This document shows positions 43,722 through 52,949 of a stretch of 64,000 nucleotides of DNA, piece after piece; the stretch's first letter is position 1, and each line of letters opens with the position of its first letter. Below the pieces are notes generated by a model that worked only from the letters and a program-made list of their open reading frames with translations, did not search any database and had not been told where the DNA came from. A program made the position numbers and the translations under genes. Origin of the DNA: Martinezella rhizogenes (lineage in GTDB: Bacteria > Pseudomonadota > Alphaproteobacteria > Rhizobiales > Rhizobiaceae); NCBI RefSeq assembly GCF_027460065.1, contig NZ_JAPYZZ010000003.1, positions 1-64,000 on the forward strand, given 5' to 3'.

Positions 43722-44747
43722 TCAGTTGGCGGCGGCGCCGACGTCCTTGTCCCAGCGCTCCAGCAGGGCCTTGCGCTTTTCAGGATCGCCATAGGTCTTG
43801 AAGTCGTAATTGATCAGCTTGATATCCTCGAAGCGCGGCGCTTCCTTCGGAATTTCGGCCGTCTTGTTCGACGGAAGCTGGAACGACTTCGCATCCTTCA
43901 TGCGCGATTGAACGTCCGGCTGCAGCGCCCAGTCATACCAGGTCTTGGCGTTTTCGAGATTGCGCGCACCCTTGACGATGGACATGGAGCCGATTTCGTA
44001 GCCGGTGCCCTCACACGGCGCGACCGACTTTACCGGAAAGCCTTCCGCCGTCTGCGCCACGGCATCATGCATGAAGACGATGCCGACAGCCGTTTCGCCG
44101 CGCGCCGCCGCCTTGACCGGCGCCGAGCCCGACTTGGTGTATTGCGAAATATTGCCGTTGAGCTTCTTCAGGTAATCGAAAGCCTGATCTTCGCCCATGA
44201 TCTGCACCAGCGAGGCAAGCGCGGTATAGGCCGTGCCAGAGGAATTCGGGTTGGCGATCTGGATTTCGCCCTTCAGTTCGGGTGCGAGGAGATCAGCCCA
44301 GCACTTGGGTTCCTTGTAGCCCTTCTTCTTGAAGATATCCGTATTGTATCCCCAGCCGAGCGCACCGGCATAAACGCCGACCGTCTTGTAACCGGCACTT
44401 TCGGCCTGGTTTTTCGCCCAGTCCTGCAACTGGTCGAGCATCTTCGATTTATATTCGAGCGTCAGGTTTTCAGAAGCCGCCTGAAGATGCGGATCGCCGG
44501 TGCCGGCCCACCACAGATCGGTCTTCGGGTTGCGCGCCTCGGCGCGGATCTTGGCGTAAGCCTCGCCCGAGGACATGCGCACCATGTTGACCTTGATGTC
44601 ATGGCTCTTTTCGAAGTCACCCTTCATCTGCTCGCAGATCACCACATCAGCGGCACAGATGAGATTGAGGTCGCCGGCGGCATGGGCCGGGACGCTCAAG
44701 AGCGTGGTGCCCGCCAGAAGCAGGCTGGATATGATCGTCAGTCGCAT
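43722..44747 (-). CDS. afuA: AfuA-like substrate-binding protein, paralogue 1
   Basis: 341-aa periplasmic binding protein. Signal peptide residues 1-23 (LLLAGTTLLSVPAHAA). Blocks: SSGEAYAKIRAEARNPKTDLWWAGTGDPHLQAA, GVYAGALGWGYNTDI, CWADLL, NPNSSGTAYTALASLVQ, PVKAAARGETAVGIVFMHDAV, and PCEGTGYEIGSMSIVKG. These match AfuA, once called iron-binding but shown in Citrobacter and Actinobacillus to bind hexose phosphates. Iron-site tyrosines are not evident. Second of two tandem binding-protein genes in the operon. Confidence 0.75.
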   Translation of the reverse strand: MRLTIISSLLLAGTTLLSVPAHAAGDLNLICAADVVICEQMKGDFEKSHDIKVNMVRMSSGEAYAKIRAEARNPKTDLWWAGTGDPHLQAASENLTLEYKSKMLDQLQDWAKNQAESAGYKTVGVYAGALGWGYNTDIFKKKGYKEPKCWADLLAPELKGEIQIANPNSSGTAYTALASLVQIMGEDQAFDYLKKLNGNISQYTKSGSAPVKAAARGETAVGIVFMHDAVAQTAEGFPVKSVAPCEGTGYEIGSMSIVKGARNLENAKTWYDWALQPDVQSRMKDAKSFQLPSNKTAEIPKEAPRFEDIKLINYDFKTYGDPEKRKALLERWDKDVGAAAN

Positions 44748-44845
44748 GATTTCCTCCATTGTTTGCGTCTGAATAGGTCTGCGGACATGGCTTCGCCGTT
44801 CGACATGCCGGTGGCTGTCGTCCTGGTCCGCTTCAAGTCGTCTGG

Positions 44846-45874
44846 TTATTGGCTGGGGGGATGTACTTCCGTATCAAACCGCCGCAAAAGCCGCCCCCGT
44901 TCTTCCGGTGTGCCGAAGGTCGCAAAGTCATAATCGACCATCTTGATCAGGGAAAGATCGGGCGCGCCTGCCGGCAATGCGGCCTTCGCGTTTGATGGTA
45001 CCTGGTTCTGCCCCGCAGCAGCCCCGGTGGCCTGACCTTCCGGGCTCAGCGCGAAGTCCACGAACCGACGGGCTTCCTCCCGGTTTTTCGTACCCCTGAC
45101 AATGCTGACCGCACCGATCTCATAACCGGTTCCCTCGCAGGGAGCGACGATGACGAGGGGTGCACCCGCCTCCTTCTGCGTGACGGCATCATGCATGAAC
45201 GATATGCCGATCACTGCTTCTCCGCGCGCCGCCGCCTTGACCGGTGCCGAGCCCGCCTTGGTATATTCGGCCACGTTCTGATCGAGCGCCTTCATGTAGC
45301 TGAACGCCTCCTCCTCGCCGAAGAGCTGGACGAGGGTCGCGAGCATGGTGAAGGCGGTGCCCGACGAGTTCGGATTGCCGGCCAGAATTTTACCGCGATA
45401 GGTCTCACTGATCAGGTCTTTCCAGCAACTTGGAACCGGAAGCCCCTGCCGCTGCAGAAGGTCGCTATTATAGGCAAAACCGAGCGCTCCCGCATAAATG
45501 CCGGCAGATTGCCCACCCGACATGGTGTAGAAATTCTGCGCCCAGGGAAGAACCTCGGTTTCATTCTTCGAGGCATAGGCCTCCAGCAGCCCTTCGGATG
45601 CGGCCTGCAAATGAGTGTCACCCGTACCGGCCCACCAGACGTCGACCGTGGGGGCGTCCTTTTCTTTTCTGACCTGTTCAAGAATTTCGCCGGTGCTCTT
45701 GCGGACCATGATGGTCTGCACGCCGGTTTTCGTCTCGTAAGCGCGCTGCATCGCCGCGCACCAGGCATCATCCGCTGCGCAGAGAATGTTCAGCCGTCCA
45801 TCGGCTTGCGCCCCGGCAGTGCCGAGCGCCCACAGGGCTAAACCGGCGCTGAATGCCGCAAGCGATGCTTTCAC
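44846..45874 (-). CDS. AfuA-like substrate-binding protein, paralogue 2
   Basis: 342-aa periplasmic binding protein with a signal peptide to about residue 24 (FSAGLALWALGTAGAQA). It shares WWAGTGDTHLQAASEGL, GIYAGALGFAYNSDL, CWKDLI, NPNSSGTAFTMLATLVQLFGEE and PCEGTGYEIGAVSIVRG with its neighbour, by eye roughly half identical overall. First gene of the operon, so perhaps the more abundant. The divergence suggests a different ligand for the same permease. Confidence 0.78.
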   Translation of the reverse strand: MKASLAAFSAGLALWALGTAGAQADGRLNILCAADDAWCAAMQRAYETKTGVQTIMVRKSTGEILEQVRKEKDAPTVDVWWAGTGDTHLQAASEGLLEAYASKNETEVLPWAQNFYTMSGGQSAGIYAGALGFAYNSDLLQRQGLPVPSCWKDLISETYRGKILAGNPNSSGTAFTMLATLVQLFGEEEAFSYMKALDQNVAEYTKAGSAPVKAAARGEAVIGISFMHDAVTQKEAGAPLVIVAPCEGTGYEIGAVSIVRGTKNREEARRFVDFALSPEGQATGAAAGQNQVPSNAKAALPAGAPDLSLIKMVDYDFATFGTPEERGRLLRRFDTEVHPPSQ

Positions 45875-45954
45875 CTTGTCCTCCCATGGAACCTCCCCGT
45901 TCCATTCTTGACGACAATCATGCCAGAACGACGAATTTCAGCAATCCATTGAAT

Positions 45955-46018
45955 GGTTACCGATTTTTCAACGAAAGACACCTGCGGGCGAGATTGGTTA
46001 CGAATATTACAAATGTAA
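45955..46018. promoter_or_regulatory. Direct repeats and palindrome between afuA-like operon and two-component genes
   Basis: GGTTAC occurs at 45955 and 45996, followed each time by a related stretch (CGAT, GAAT), and TTACA-AA-TGTAA lies at 46007-46018. Direct repeats are the usual target of OmpR/PhoB-type regulators; the adjacent response regulator is of that class. Divergent genes flank the region. Confidence 0.4.
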
Positions 46019-46091
46019 CACGACCGGTCATCATCGAGCTTTTGAATATTTCATTGCTCTTGCATATGATCGGTGATGGGAGGACTTCATC

Positions 46092-46838
46092 GTGCAGAAA
46101 CAGAGGATCGGGATACTGATCGTCGAAGACGATCCTGATATGGCCGAGCTGATTGCCGATCTTGTGGAAGCCGAAGGCTGGTCTCCGCTTGTGGTGCACT
46201 CGGCGGAAGATGCCGCGGCGACACTGGGACGCGAACACATCCATCTCGTGCTGCTGGATCACAACCTGCCCGGAATTTCCGGCAGAACCTTCGCCCAGCG
46301 CATCCGCAGCGAGCTGGGGCTGAATGTCGGCATCGTCATGGTAACAGCCGCTGGCAGCGCAACCGAGCGCGTGCTGGGTCTGGAAACCGCCGCAGACGAC
46401 TATGTCGTCAAACCTTTCGAGCCGATTGAACTGACGGCACGGATCAAGGCCGTTCTGCGGCGCATCGCTCCGTCCCTCAAGGTCGAAAAGGAGCCGGAGC
46501 GCGAAAACGAAATGAATTCGCTGAGACTGGGAGACTGGGCGGTCGACCTTTCAGGGCGGCGCGCCGTCTGCCTCGCAGATCGCAGCAGGACGCTGACGAC
46601 GGCCGAATTCGCGCTTTTGGAGATCCTGGCGGAAACGCCGAACAGACCGGTCAGCCGATCCCATATCCTCGATCGCCTCGGCGCGGAAAGCGACCGCTTC
46701 ATCGATCGCAATGTCGATGTTCTGGTGCTGCGCCTGCGCCGGAAGATCGAGCGCAACCCGGATCTGCCGCAACATATTCAGACACGCAGAGGCAAGGGTT
46801 ACGTCCTGCATACAGACAGTGCCGAGCCGCAATTGTGA
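46092..46838 (+). CDS. OmpR/PhoB-family response regulator
   Basis: 248 aa. Receiver domain residues 1-120: acidic pocket IVEDDPDMAEL, phospho-Asp in LVLLDHNLPG, Lys in DYVVKPFEP. Winged-helix output domain from about 145 with TTAEFALLEILAETPNRPVSRSHIL and VDVLVLRLRRKIE ... RGKGYVL. GTG start 46092 has GGGAGGA 7 bases upstream. Its gene overlaps the kinase gene and it probably controls the divergent AfuABC-like operon. Confidence 0.92.
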   Translation: MQKQRIGILIVEDDPDMAELIADLVEAEGWSPLVVHSAEDAAATLGREHIHLVLLDHNLPGISGRTFAQRIRSELGLNVGIVMVTAAGSATERVLGLETAADDYVVKPFEPIELTARIKAVLRRIAPSLKVEKEPERENEMNSLRLGDWAVDLSGRRAVCLADRSRTLTTAEFALLEILAETPNRPVSRSHILDRLGAESDRFIDRNVDVLVLRLRRKIERNPDLPQHIQTRRGKGYVLHTDSAEPQL

Positions 46839-48964
46839 TCAACAGGCTCTTCCTCCAGTCAATCGCGTTTCGTCTGCCCTTTGCCATCGTCTTCATATGC
46901 TCCTCGGTCTTCATCCTATCTGCCGTGGCAATCTACGGCCTGCAGAAGGCGAAAACCGAAATGGCGACTTACAGCCTGCAGGCCTTCTCCAGCCTTGCGC
47001 GCGCCTCACTCGTTTCGCGACAGGTGGCTGATCTCGTTTCCAGCGCGCCGCTGCTGATGAATGCAACGTCTCCTTACCGCGTATCGAGCGAAAGCCGCGC
47101 CGTTGTTGCGCAGGTGGACAGCCTTCTCGAGACCATCGCCCAATACAAGAAGGCAGAAACGCAGAACGCCATTCCAAACGACGATATCGTCGAGCTACTC
47201 CAGGCCATTCGCCAGCAGACCCTGTCGCTTGCGGCGGATGCGGACGCCGCCCAGCAGCACAAGGCAGAGGCGGCAGCCGCACTCGGCGAAATCGCAACGG
47301 GTCAGGCCGTTACCGAAGGCGCCCTTCGCCAACGCCTGAACGCCATTGTGCAGGCTGCGGCCAATTCCGCCAGCCTGTTCCAGCTGGGTGAATTGCAGCG
47401 CCGCTTCACGTCGGAAACCGGATATTTCATGAATGAGCCGGCTGCGATGGATAACGCCGGAGCCGAAGGTCTTGTGCCCTACAAACGCGTGTTCGACGCC
47501 CAGACGCAATATCTTCTGGAAATGTTCGCGATACAATCCTCCGTATCGAAACTCCACGTCGTCTCCCGCAACCTTTCCCACGCCACCGAAACGCAGAGCG
47601 AAGCCGTCGCGCACAGATTGACGCAAGGCCTCGCCTCGGCTTCGGCGGCGCTCACCCGGCTGATCGTGATGGTCGCGATCGCCTTTGTCGTCGTCATCAT
47701 TCTTTCGACCCTCTCCATCCGCTCCGTCATGCGGGTCTCCCATGGCATAACGGCACTTTCAGGCGGCATGAATTCCCTCGCAAATGGCGAGCAGAATGTC
47801 AGCCTGCCCACCTATCGAGGCTCGGAAACCGAACTGATACGCCTGTCGGACGCGTTTCACGCCTTCAAGGACAGCGTTGACCGCGTGTCCCGTCTTCGTC
47901 GCACGGCGGAAGCCGCGGCCCGGACAATCCGCTCCACCTTCCGGACCATGAATGAGGGTATCGCGCTGTTTGACGCCACCGGCCAGCCCATCACCATGAA
48001 CAGGCGCATCATCGAGCTTGTCGGAAAGCGCGGCGGTTATTCCAGGAAGCTGCCGTTGCGCGCCTTCATCGAAACGATACCGGAGATCGATCCGGCGCTC
48101 TTGCCCTCTTCCGACGATCCCGGCGGGCTTGCCAGCCGGATCACCGTGCGCCACCGCACGCAGGACCAGCAGGTCACGGAAATTGCCGTCTCCCGGCAAC
48201 CGGACGGCGGCATCGTGCTGCTGGCCCGCGACGTTACAGCGCTCGACCGCCAGGAGGCAGAGGCTGCAAAGGCGCAGCGGCTCGACGGCATCATGCGCAT
48301 GACCCATCAGCTCAGCCACGAAGTCGGCAACATGATCGGAATCATTACCGGAAGCCTCGGGCTTCTGGAGCGGGAAACAGGTTTCAGCGAGCGCCAGCAG
48401 CGCAACATCAACCGCATCCGCAAAGCCGCCGATCGTGGCCGCCAGCTTGCCAGCAGCATGCTCTCCATCGGCAGCCAGCAGCCGATCCACCCTGCCTATG
48501 TGGATGTCGCCTCGCTTTTGAAGGGAATGGTGGATGTTCTCGAAATTGCGGTCGGTACGCGCAACCAGATCAGCCTGCGCCTCCAGGATGATCTGCCAAG
48601 GCTGGCGCTGGACGCCGCCCTGTTCGAGCAATCCATTCTCAACCTTTGCCTCAACTCAGCGGCAGCCATGCCGGGCGGAGGCGTCATCATCATTGCGGCG
48701 CAGACATCGGACAATGCAGTCGAGATTTCGGTGGAGGATAACGGACACGGCATGGATCAGGACGCGGTTGACCGCGCTTTCGAACCCTATTTCACCACGC
48801 GTGCCCAACAGGGCGGCACGGGCCTTGGCCTCGCCATGGTCTACGGTTTCATGCGCCAAAGCGGCGGTGATGCCAAAATCATGTCGCAGCCCGGTTGTGG
48901 CACGCGTGTATCCCTGACATTTCCGATTTTCAGCGAGCAGAACGCCGCCGATTACCAGCCATGA
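46835..48964 (+). CDS. Sensor histidine kinase with periplasmic sensor, HAMP and PAS
   Basis: 709 aa. Membrane segments at about 14-36 and 275-300 enclose a helical periplasmic sensor of about 240 residues. A HAMP domain follows (about 300-350, SIRSVMRVSHGITALSGGMN), a PAS-like domain (about 365-470, MNEGIALFDATGQPITMNRRI), HisKA with the phospho-His in THQLSHEVGNMIG (note HEVGN, not HELRTP), and the ATPase boxes (CLNSAAAM, VEDNGHGMD, TGLGLAMVYGF). GTG start overlaps the regulator stop by 4 bases. Ligand is probably related to the cargo of the divergent importer. Confidence 0.92.
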   Translation: MINRLFLQSIAFRLPFAIVFICSSVFILSAVAIYGLQKAKTEMATYSLQAFSSLARASLVSRQVADLVSSAPLLMNATSPYRVSSESRAVVAQVDSLLETIAQYKKAETQNAIPNDDIVELLQAIRQQTLSLAADADAAQQHKAEAAAALGEIATGQAVTEGALRQRLNAIVQAAANSASLFQLGELQRRFTSETGYFMNEPAAMDNAGAEGLVPYKRVFDAQTQYLLEMFAIQSSVSKLHVVSRNLSHATETQSEAVAHRLTQGLASASAALTRLIVMVAIAFVVVIILSTLSIRSVMRVSHGITALSGGMNSLANGEQNVSLPTYRGSETELIRLSDAFHAFKDSVDRVSRLRRTAEAAARTIRSTFRTMNEGIALFDATGQPITMNRRIIELVGKRGGYSRKLPLRAFIETIPEIDPALLPSSDDPGGLASRITVRHRTQDQQVTEIAVSRQPDGGIVLLARDVTALDRQEAEAAKAQRLDGIMRMTHQLSHEVGNMIGIITGSLGLLERETGFSERQQRNINRIRKAADRGRQLASSMLSIGSQQPIHPAYVDVASLLKGMVDVLEIAVGTRNQISLRLQDDLPRLALDAALFEQSILNLCLNSAAAMPGGGVIIIAAQTSDNAVEISVEDNGHGMDQDAVDRAFEPYFTTRAQQGGTGLGLAMVYGFMRQSGGDAKIMSQPGCGTRVSLTFPIFSEQNAADYQP

Positions 48965-49042
48965 TCGTCAACCTGTCCAGATGAATGGAAAAACGCTTTC
49001 GCTGGCGGATCGCTTTGTGTCGGCCAATGGGCCATTCGTTCG

Positions 49043-49981
49043 TCACACCCGATCGGAAACCGTTTTGTTGTTGGAGACAGCCAGCGCAAGGCCGATGAGT
49101 ATGACCCCGACCCCGGCGGCGAACAACAGGCCGAGCTTGTCTCCGAACATGAATGAGGCGGCAGTAATCCCGAACACCGGTTGAAGATATTGCACACTTG
49201 CCGCGACACGGGCCGGGACAGCCCGCAGAATGTATAGCCAGAGCAACAATCCTGCCACGGTTACCATGACCCCGAGATAGATCGCAGCCCAGATCGCCTG
49301 CGTGCTGATCTGGTACGGCGTGGTCGACATTTCGGAAGCGGCAAGGGGAAGAATGGCGAGAAGTCCAGCTACGGCATTCCATGCCGCGACCGGCAATGTT
49401 CCATATCGTTCTGCCAGTTCGGCGCTCCAGATGTAATAGAACGCTATGGAGACGGCTGAAACGAGCATCCAGGCAACACCAGAGGTTGTTGTCTTTGACA
49501 GATCGTCAACTCCGGAGCCGCTCCCTATTGCCACAAGTCCTATCCCGCAGAACGCCGCAAGGAGGCCGGTCCAGTGCCGGCCTGCTACCGGCTGTCCCAG
49601 GCGCAGGGCCGCGAAGATGACCACGAAGATCGGGATCGTCGCAGAAACAATCGTGCCGACAGAGGCCGAGGTTCCCTGCACGCCGAAGGATTGGGCCACA
49701 TTGCCAAGCGTTATGCCCATGACCCCCAGCGCGATGATGCTCGGGACAGCGCGCAACGGCACCCTTAACCTTCCTGCGGCCATGACCAGCAATAGCGGAA
49801 CGGCGATCATGAAGCGCAACGCCGTGAACATGAGCGGCGGGACTGTTTCGAGCCCCAGCTTCGTGATCGGGATCGACAGGCCCCACATCACGGCAAGAAC
49901 AAGCATTGCCAGAATATTCCTCGTGGAGGCAGCTGTCTTGAAGGCGCTGGCGCTGGCCGGAAGGGCCGTATCATTGGGCAT
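49043..49981 (-). CDS. EamA/DMT-family exporter
   Basis: 312-aa drug/metabolite transporter with ten predicted membrane segments in two EamA repeats (first LAMLVLAVMWGLSIPITKLGLETVPP, second GVAWMLVSAVSIAFYYIWSAELAERYG). Start ATG 49981; the reading frame is open 146 codons further upstream but there overlaps the divergent lysR-type gene. Substrate unknown; often amino acids or related metabolites. Divergent from and probably controlled by the LysR protein. Confidence 0.88.
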   Translation of the reverse strand: MPNDTALPASASAFKTAASTRNILAMLVLAVMWGLSIPITKLGLETVPPLMFTALRFMIAVPLLLVMAAGRLRVPLRAVPSIIALGVMGITLGNVAQSFGVQGTSASVGTIVSATIPIFVVIFAALRLGQPVAGRHWTGLLAAFCGIGLVAIGSGSGVDDLSKTTTSGVAWMLVSAVSIAFYYIWSAELAERYGTLPVAAWNAVAGLLAILPLAASEMSTTPYQISTQAIWAAIYLGVMVTVAGLLLWLYILRAVPARVAASVQYLQPVFGITAASFMFGDKLGLLFAAGVGVILIGLALAVSNNKTVSDRV

Positions 49982-50072
49982 GATCAGTTTCACCCGTTGG
50001 CAGGAGTGTGTACTCATGTCATTCATATGATCCGGCAATGCCCTGCCGACAAACGATAACTTCTCACAGGAC

Positions 50073-50091
50073 GCGTGAGCATACATCACGC
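50073..50091. promoter_or_regulatory. LysR-type box before the lysR-type gene
   Basis: GCGTGA-GCATACA-TCACGC has perfect 6-bp arms and contains a T-N11-A motif (TGAGCATACATCA). It ends 9 bases before the regulator start, fitting autorepression and control of the divergent exporter. Confidence 0.6.
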
Positions 50092-50099
50092 ATTTCGCC

Positions 50100-51002
50100 A
50101 TGGCCGATCTTTTACCTCCCTTGCAGACCCTCCGCGCCTTCGAGGCGACGGCACGGCGCCTGAGCATGACGCTGGCAGCGGAAGAACTTTTTCTCACGCA
50201 TGGCGCGGTCAGTCGACAGATCAAACTGCTGGAAGAAAATCTTGGAGCACCGCTCTTTCGGCGCCTGACCCGCAAGATCGAGCTGACGGAGGCGGGTGTT
50301 TCGTTTTTCGGCGTGGTGACGCGGCTCCTGTCGGAGCTGTCGCGGGAAGCCGAAGCGATCAGGAGCCGAAGCGACACGCAGCGTCTCGTCATCAGTTGCG
50401 GTGTTTCCTTCGCCAGCAAATGGCTGACACCGCGCCTTCACAGGCTGATGGCACTGCATCCCGAATTCGACGTGCATCTGGAAGTGACGGATACATGGGT
50501 GGACTTCACCAAGGGACAGGTCGACATCGCTCTCCGATATGGAGCGGGTGAGTATCCCGGTGCCACGGCGGAGCGGATCATGAACGAGACGGTCTCACCC
50601 GTCTGCGCACCTGATTATCCTGAAAAACTGGACGGGCTTTCCGACCCTTCGGATCTGGAGAAATGTCAGATGATCCACGAGATCGGCATGACGGCAACCT
50701 GGGAGCGGTGGTTCGCGATGATGAAGCTGCCTTATCCCCGGATGCGCGGTCCCGGTTTCAGTCACGGCAGCATGTCCATCGAAGCCGCGATCCGAGGGGA
50801 AGGCGTTGCGCTCGGGCGAAGTGTTCTGGTCGCCGAAGACCTCGCCCAGGGCCGCCTTGTCGCGCTGTTTCCGGATGCGAAGATGGACGTGGAGCTGGGC
50901 TATGACTTTGTTTACAGAAGCGGCACGCAGGATCATCCAAAGGTGAAAGCCTGCAGGGACTGGATTGCGAAAGAGGCGCGCCAGTCAATATCGACGGATT
51001 GA
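50100..51002 (+). CDS. LysR-family regulator, GcvA-like
   Basis: 300 aa. N-terminal winged HTH (LQTLRAFEATARRLSMTLAAEELFLTHGAVSRQIKLLEENLGAPLFRR), then the GcvA-type effector domain with TDTWVDFTKGQVDIALRYGAGEYPG, FSHGSMSIEAAIRGEGVALGRSVLVAEDLAQGRLVALFP. Divergent from the EamA exporter with 118 bases between. Effector unknown. Confidence 0.92.
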   Translation: MADLLPPLQTLRAFEATARRLSMTLAAEELFLTHGAVSRQIKLLEENLGAPLFRRLTRKIELTEAGVSFFGVVTRLLSELSREAEAIRSRSDTQRLVISCGVSFASKWLTPRLHRLMALHPEFDVHLEVTDTWVDFTKGQVDIALRYGAGEYPGATAERIMNETVSPVCAPDYPEKLDGLSDPSDLEKCQMIHEIGMTATWERWFAMMKLPYPRMRGPGFSHGSMSIEAAIRGEGVALGRSVLVAEDLAQGRLVALFPDAKMDVELGYDFVYRSGTQDHPKVKACRDWIAKEARQSISTD

Positions 51003-51031
51003 ATGGCTTTCCCGGGCTCATCACACGTCCA

Positions 51032-51208
51032 TCATTCCAGAAATGTTGTTCCGGCACTTACCGGATCCGGCTCCAGCCCGGCTTCGACCCGATTTTCCGC
51101 ATCGGCCTGGCGGGGCAACGGCAGCTCAAGCTGGATATTCTCCATCTCGGGCAGGCTTGCGATGCCGTCACGAAGGACAAGGTCTTCATAAGATGGCTTG
51201 AACGGCAT
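51032..51208 (-). CDS. Small hypothetical protein, 58 aa
   Basis: 58 codons with a normal codon pattern for this DNA and a good start: CAGGAGATTTCG then ATG at 51208. The product is acidic and Pro/Glu-rich (LPEMENIQLELPLPRQADAE), without membrane segment. Not recognised. It follows the hydrolase gene after 66 bases on the same strand and may be cotranscribed. Confidence 0.5.
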   Translation of the reverse strand: MPFKPSYEDLVLRDGIASLPEMENIQLELPLPRQADAENRVEAGLEPDPVSAGTTFLE

Positions 51209-51274
51209 CGAAATCTCCTGCTTACGAGAAATTGGCCGCCAACCGCTTCTGCAGGTAGCGGCCGTTTTATGCGA

Positions 51275-52255
51275 TCAGCCCTTCACGAAGGCCAGCAGAT
51301 CGGGGTTGATGACGTCCGCATGGGTCGTCAGCATGCCATGCGGATAACCCTTGTAAACCTTCAGCGTGCCATTCTTCAGAAGTTTGACCGACAATTCGGC
51401 CGAATCTGCGATCGGCACGACCTGATCGTCATCGCCGTGGAGAACGAGCGTCGGCACCGTGATCGCCTTCAGGTCTTCCGTCTGATCGGTTTCCGAGAAG
51501 GCCTTGACCCCATCGTAATGGGCCTTGGCGCTGCCCATCATGCCCTGACGCCACCAGTTCTGGATGGCACCGGGATAGATTTTGGCATCCGGCCGGTTGA
51601 ACCCGTAGAACGGACCAGTCGGCACGTCGAGGAAGAACTGCGCGCGGTTCTCGGCCACGCCCTTGCGGAAGCTGTCGAAGACTTCGATCGGCAGGCCGCC
51701 GGGATTGGAAGGCGTCTTCAGCATCAGCGGCGGCACGGCGGAGACGAGCACGGCCTTGGCAACGCGGCCCTGCGGCTGGCCGAATTTCGCGACATAGCGT
51801 GCCACTTCACCGCCGCCGGTCGAGTGGCCGATATGAACCGCATTTCTGAGATCGAGATGTTCGGCGACGGCGGACGCGTCGGCGGCATAATGATCCATGT
51901 CGTGGCCGTCGCTCACCTGCTGCGAACGGCCGTGGCCGCGGCGGTCATGCGCCACGACGCGGTAACCGTTCTGAACGAAGAACAGCATCTGCGCATCCCA
52001 GTCGTCGGAGGAGAGCGGCCAGCCGTGATGGAAGACGATCGGCTGGGCGTCCTTCGGGCCCCAGTCCTTGAAATAGATTTCGACGCCGTCCTTGGTCTTT
52101 ACGAATGATTCGGTCATTGAAAATGTTCCTTCGTTGCGGGATGGGATAGATTTTGAAAATACTGTTGACGGCATGGCCATCGCAGTGGAAAGCGCGGCAC
52201 CGGCCAGCAGGACATGCCTTCTGGAAATTGCGAGCTCGATCGGATTGTCGGTCAT
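51275..52255 (-). CDS. Alpha/beta hydrolase, chloroperoxidase-like, with Tat-like leader
   Basis: 326 aa. From about residue 47 it matches the non-haem chloroperoxidase/arylesterase family ([44 protein letters not shown]). Catalytic Ser is in [12 protein letters not shown], Asp in [11 protein letters not shown], and His in GYPHGML. Residues 1-46 carry [21 protein letters not shown], a twin-arginine-type leader, although relatives often start at the inner Met and are cytoplasmic. The gap to dps is 19 bases. Confidence 0.85.
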   Translation of the reverse strand: MTDNPIELAISRRHVLLAGAALSTAMAMPSTVFSKSIPSRNEGTFSMTESFVKTKDGVEIYFKDWGPKDAQPIVFHHGWPLSSDDWDAQMLFFVQNGYRVVAHDRRGHGRSQQVSDGHDMDHYAADASAVAEHLDLRNAVHIGHSTGGGEVARYVAKFGQPQGRVAKAVLVSAVPPLMLKTPSNPGGLPIEVFDSFRKGVAENRAQFFLDVPTGPFYGFNRPDAKIYPGAIQNWWRQGMMGSAKAHYDGVKAFSETDQTEDLKAITVPTLVLHGDDDQVVPIADSAELSVKLLKNGTLKVYKGYPHGMLTTHADVINPDLLAFVKG

Positions 52256-52274
52256 TTCGGTTTCCTGCCTGGCT

Positions 52275-52793
52275 TCAGCGTGCGCGGCGGGTGGTTTCGA
52301 ACAGGAACCAGGTGCGGCGCTCCGTCTCGTCGATCCAGTTTTCGATCAGGCTGGTGGTGGCGTGGTCATTGAGGTCGGAGGTGAGGTTGTGCGTCTGCCG
52401 CAGGATGGCGGTCAGCTGCTTGTTGTCTTCGCGCAACTCGGCCAGCATGTCCTCCGGCGTGACGAAATCGGCGTCGTTGTCGAGGAGACGCTTGACGCGG
52501 GCAATATGACCGATGGAGCGGATGGTCGTACCGCCGATCTTGCGCGCCCTTTCGGCAATGTCGTCGGTCATTGCAAAGATCTGGGCGCCCTGTTCGTCGA
52601 GCAGCGTGTGATAATCGCGGAAATGCGGGCCGGAAACATGCCAGTGGAAGTTCTTGGTCTTGATGTAGAGCGTGAAGACGTCCGCCAGCAGCGCGGTCAG
52701 CGCAGCGGAGATTTCGCGGCTCGCTTCAGTGCCGAGATCGGTCGGCGTTGCGAGTGGAAGCTTGCGGTTTTTGGCAGCTGTGGTCGTGTCCAT
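52275..52793 (-). CDS. dps: Dps-family DNA-binding ferritin-like protein
   Basis: 172-aa miniferritin that oxidises and stores iron and protects DNA under starvation or peroxide stress. The inter-subunit ferroxidase site is visible in [25 protein letters not shown] (His, Asp, Glu). ATG 52793 has GGAG 7 bases upstream. Probably cotranscribed with the hydrolase gene downstream. Confidence 0.93.
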   Translation of the reverse strand: MDTTTAAKNRKLPLATPTDLGTEASREISAALTALLADVFTLYIKTKNFHWHVSGPHFRDYHTLLDEQGAQIFAMTDDIAERARKIGGTTIRSIGHIARVKRLLDNDADFVTPEDMLAELREDNKQLTAILRQTHNLTSDLNDHATTSLIENWIDETERRTWFLFETTRRAR

Positions 52794-52949
52794 GATCGTT
52801 CTCCTTTGGCAATCGGCCGCTCGTTGTTGAGCGCCCCTGTTGCGGCTGTCTGATCGGCACCGAGAATAGGGAGAAGGATGGTTCGGGAGAAATCGGCTGC
52901 TGGTACAGTCCAGCCGATACCTAAGTGTAGTTTCGGCAAGGCCAAGCCT

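Noticed and set aside
43635-44933. 432-codon forward reading frame
   Set aside because: Antisense to the AfuA-like gene; composition is Arg/Gly/Leu-rich without domains.
40354-45874. Simple ferric-iron uptake operon
   Set aside because: Not excluded, but the AfuA-type blocks, the phosphatase in the operon and the lack of evident iron-site tyrosines favour a phosphorylated organic substrate.
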